A stretch of DNA of 64,000 bases from Rhabdornis inornatus (Eukaryota; Chordata; Aves; Passeriformes; Rhabdornithidae): contig VWZS01007655.1 in the NCBI GenBank assembly GCA_013397075.1, positions 1,116,633 to 1,180,632 of the forward strand. The letters are read 5' to 3'. Each line of letters begins with the position of its first letter. Within the stretch, counting starts at the first letter, position 1. A program made the translations under genes and the position numbers. Below are positions 63,853-64,000 of this stretch, piece by piece. The notes beneath the pieces were generated by a model. The model did no database searches. It had not been told where the DNA came from and worked only from the letters and a program-made list of their open reading frames with translations.

Positions 63853-64000
63853 CTGTAAAAAATACCAAGCCAATTAATACAATCATTAAATTTTAGTTGC
63901 ATATTGCTGAGGGAAAAGTTGCTGAACTAAGGTCAGCAGAGGACATTTACATGAAAATACCAACACTAGATGTTTCTAAAATAAATATAAATCCTATCTC
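63853..64000 (-). other. SMG1: SMG1 intron, truncated by window edge
   Basis: The bases to the right of the acceptor of exon 63755-63852 are A+T-rich intron. The upstream SMG1 exons, coding the first roughly 340 residues, and its promoter are outside the window. Confidence 0.9.

Overview
This window is vertebrate nuclear DNA, most likely from a bird. The evidence is multi-exon genes with GT-AG introns, CpG-island promoters, fragments of the avian-type CR1 retrotransposon (near 21.1-21.6, 22.1-22.4 and 57.1 kb) and short introns. I cannot fix the species. The GC-rich CAGCCC-type low-complexity DNA at the left end is what one often sees in songbirds, but that is only an impression. I saw no bacterial, viral or CRISPR content and no previously undescribed system.

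Three protein-coding genes lie in tandem on the minus strand, in the same order as their human orthologues on 16p12.3. From the right edge leftwards they are SMG1 (stop at 27.10 kb, 5' end beyond the right edge), ARL6IP1 (15.33-20.81 kb coding) and RPS15A (9.55-12.69 kb coding, noncoding first exon at 13.8 kb). I rebuilt the exons by hand from reverse-complement reading. ARL6IP1 gives 203 residues, RPS15A gives 130, and SMG1 gives 55 exons coding about 3,322 C-terminal residues plus one split codon. Every junction keeps frame. All donors and acceptors are canonical except one SMG1 donor near 29.50 kb, which lacks GT and is the most interesting local anomaly.

Layout: 1-9.5 kb has no recognised gene, with two small tandem repeats at 3.1 and 3.65 kb; 9.5-13.82 kb is RPS15A with its 5'TOP promoter and CpG island; 14.4-20.9 kb is ARL6IP1 with a TATA/CCAAT promoter and CpG island that contains a 24-base gap of Ns; 21.0-24.6 kb is intergenic with two divergent CR1 fragments; 24.6-27.1 kb is the likely SMG1 3'UTR with several poly(A) signals; 27.1-64 kb is SMG1, ending inside an intron.

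The three genes are functionally unrelated housekeeping genes: a nonsense-mediated-decay kinase, an ER-shaping membrane protein and a small-subunit ribosomal protein. Their linkage is conserved synteny, not a pathway.
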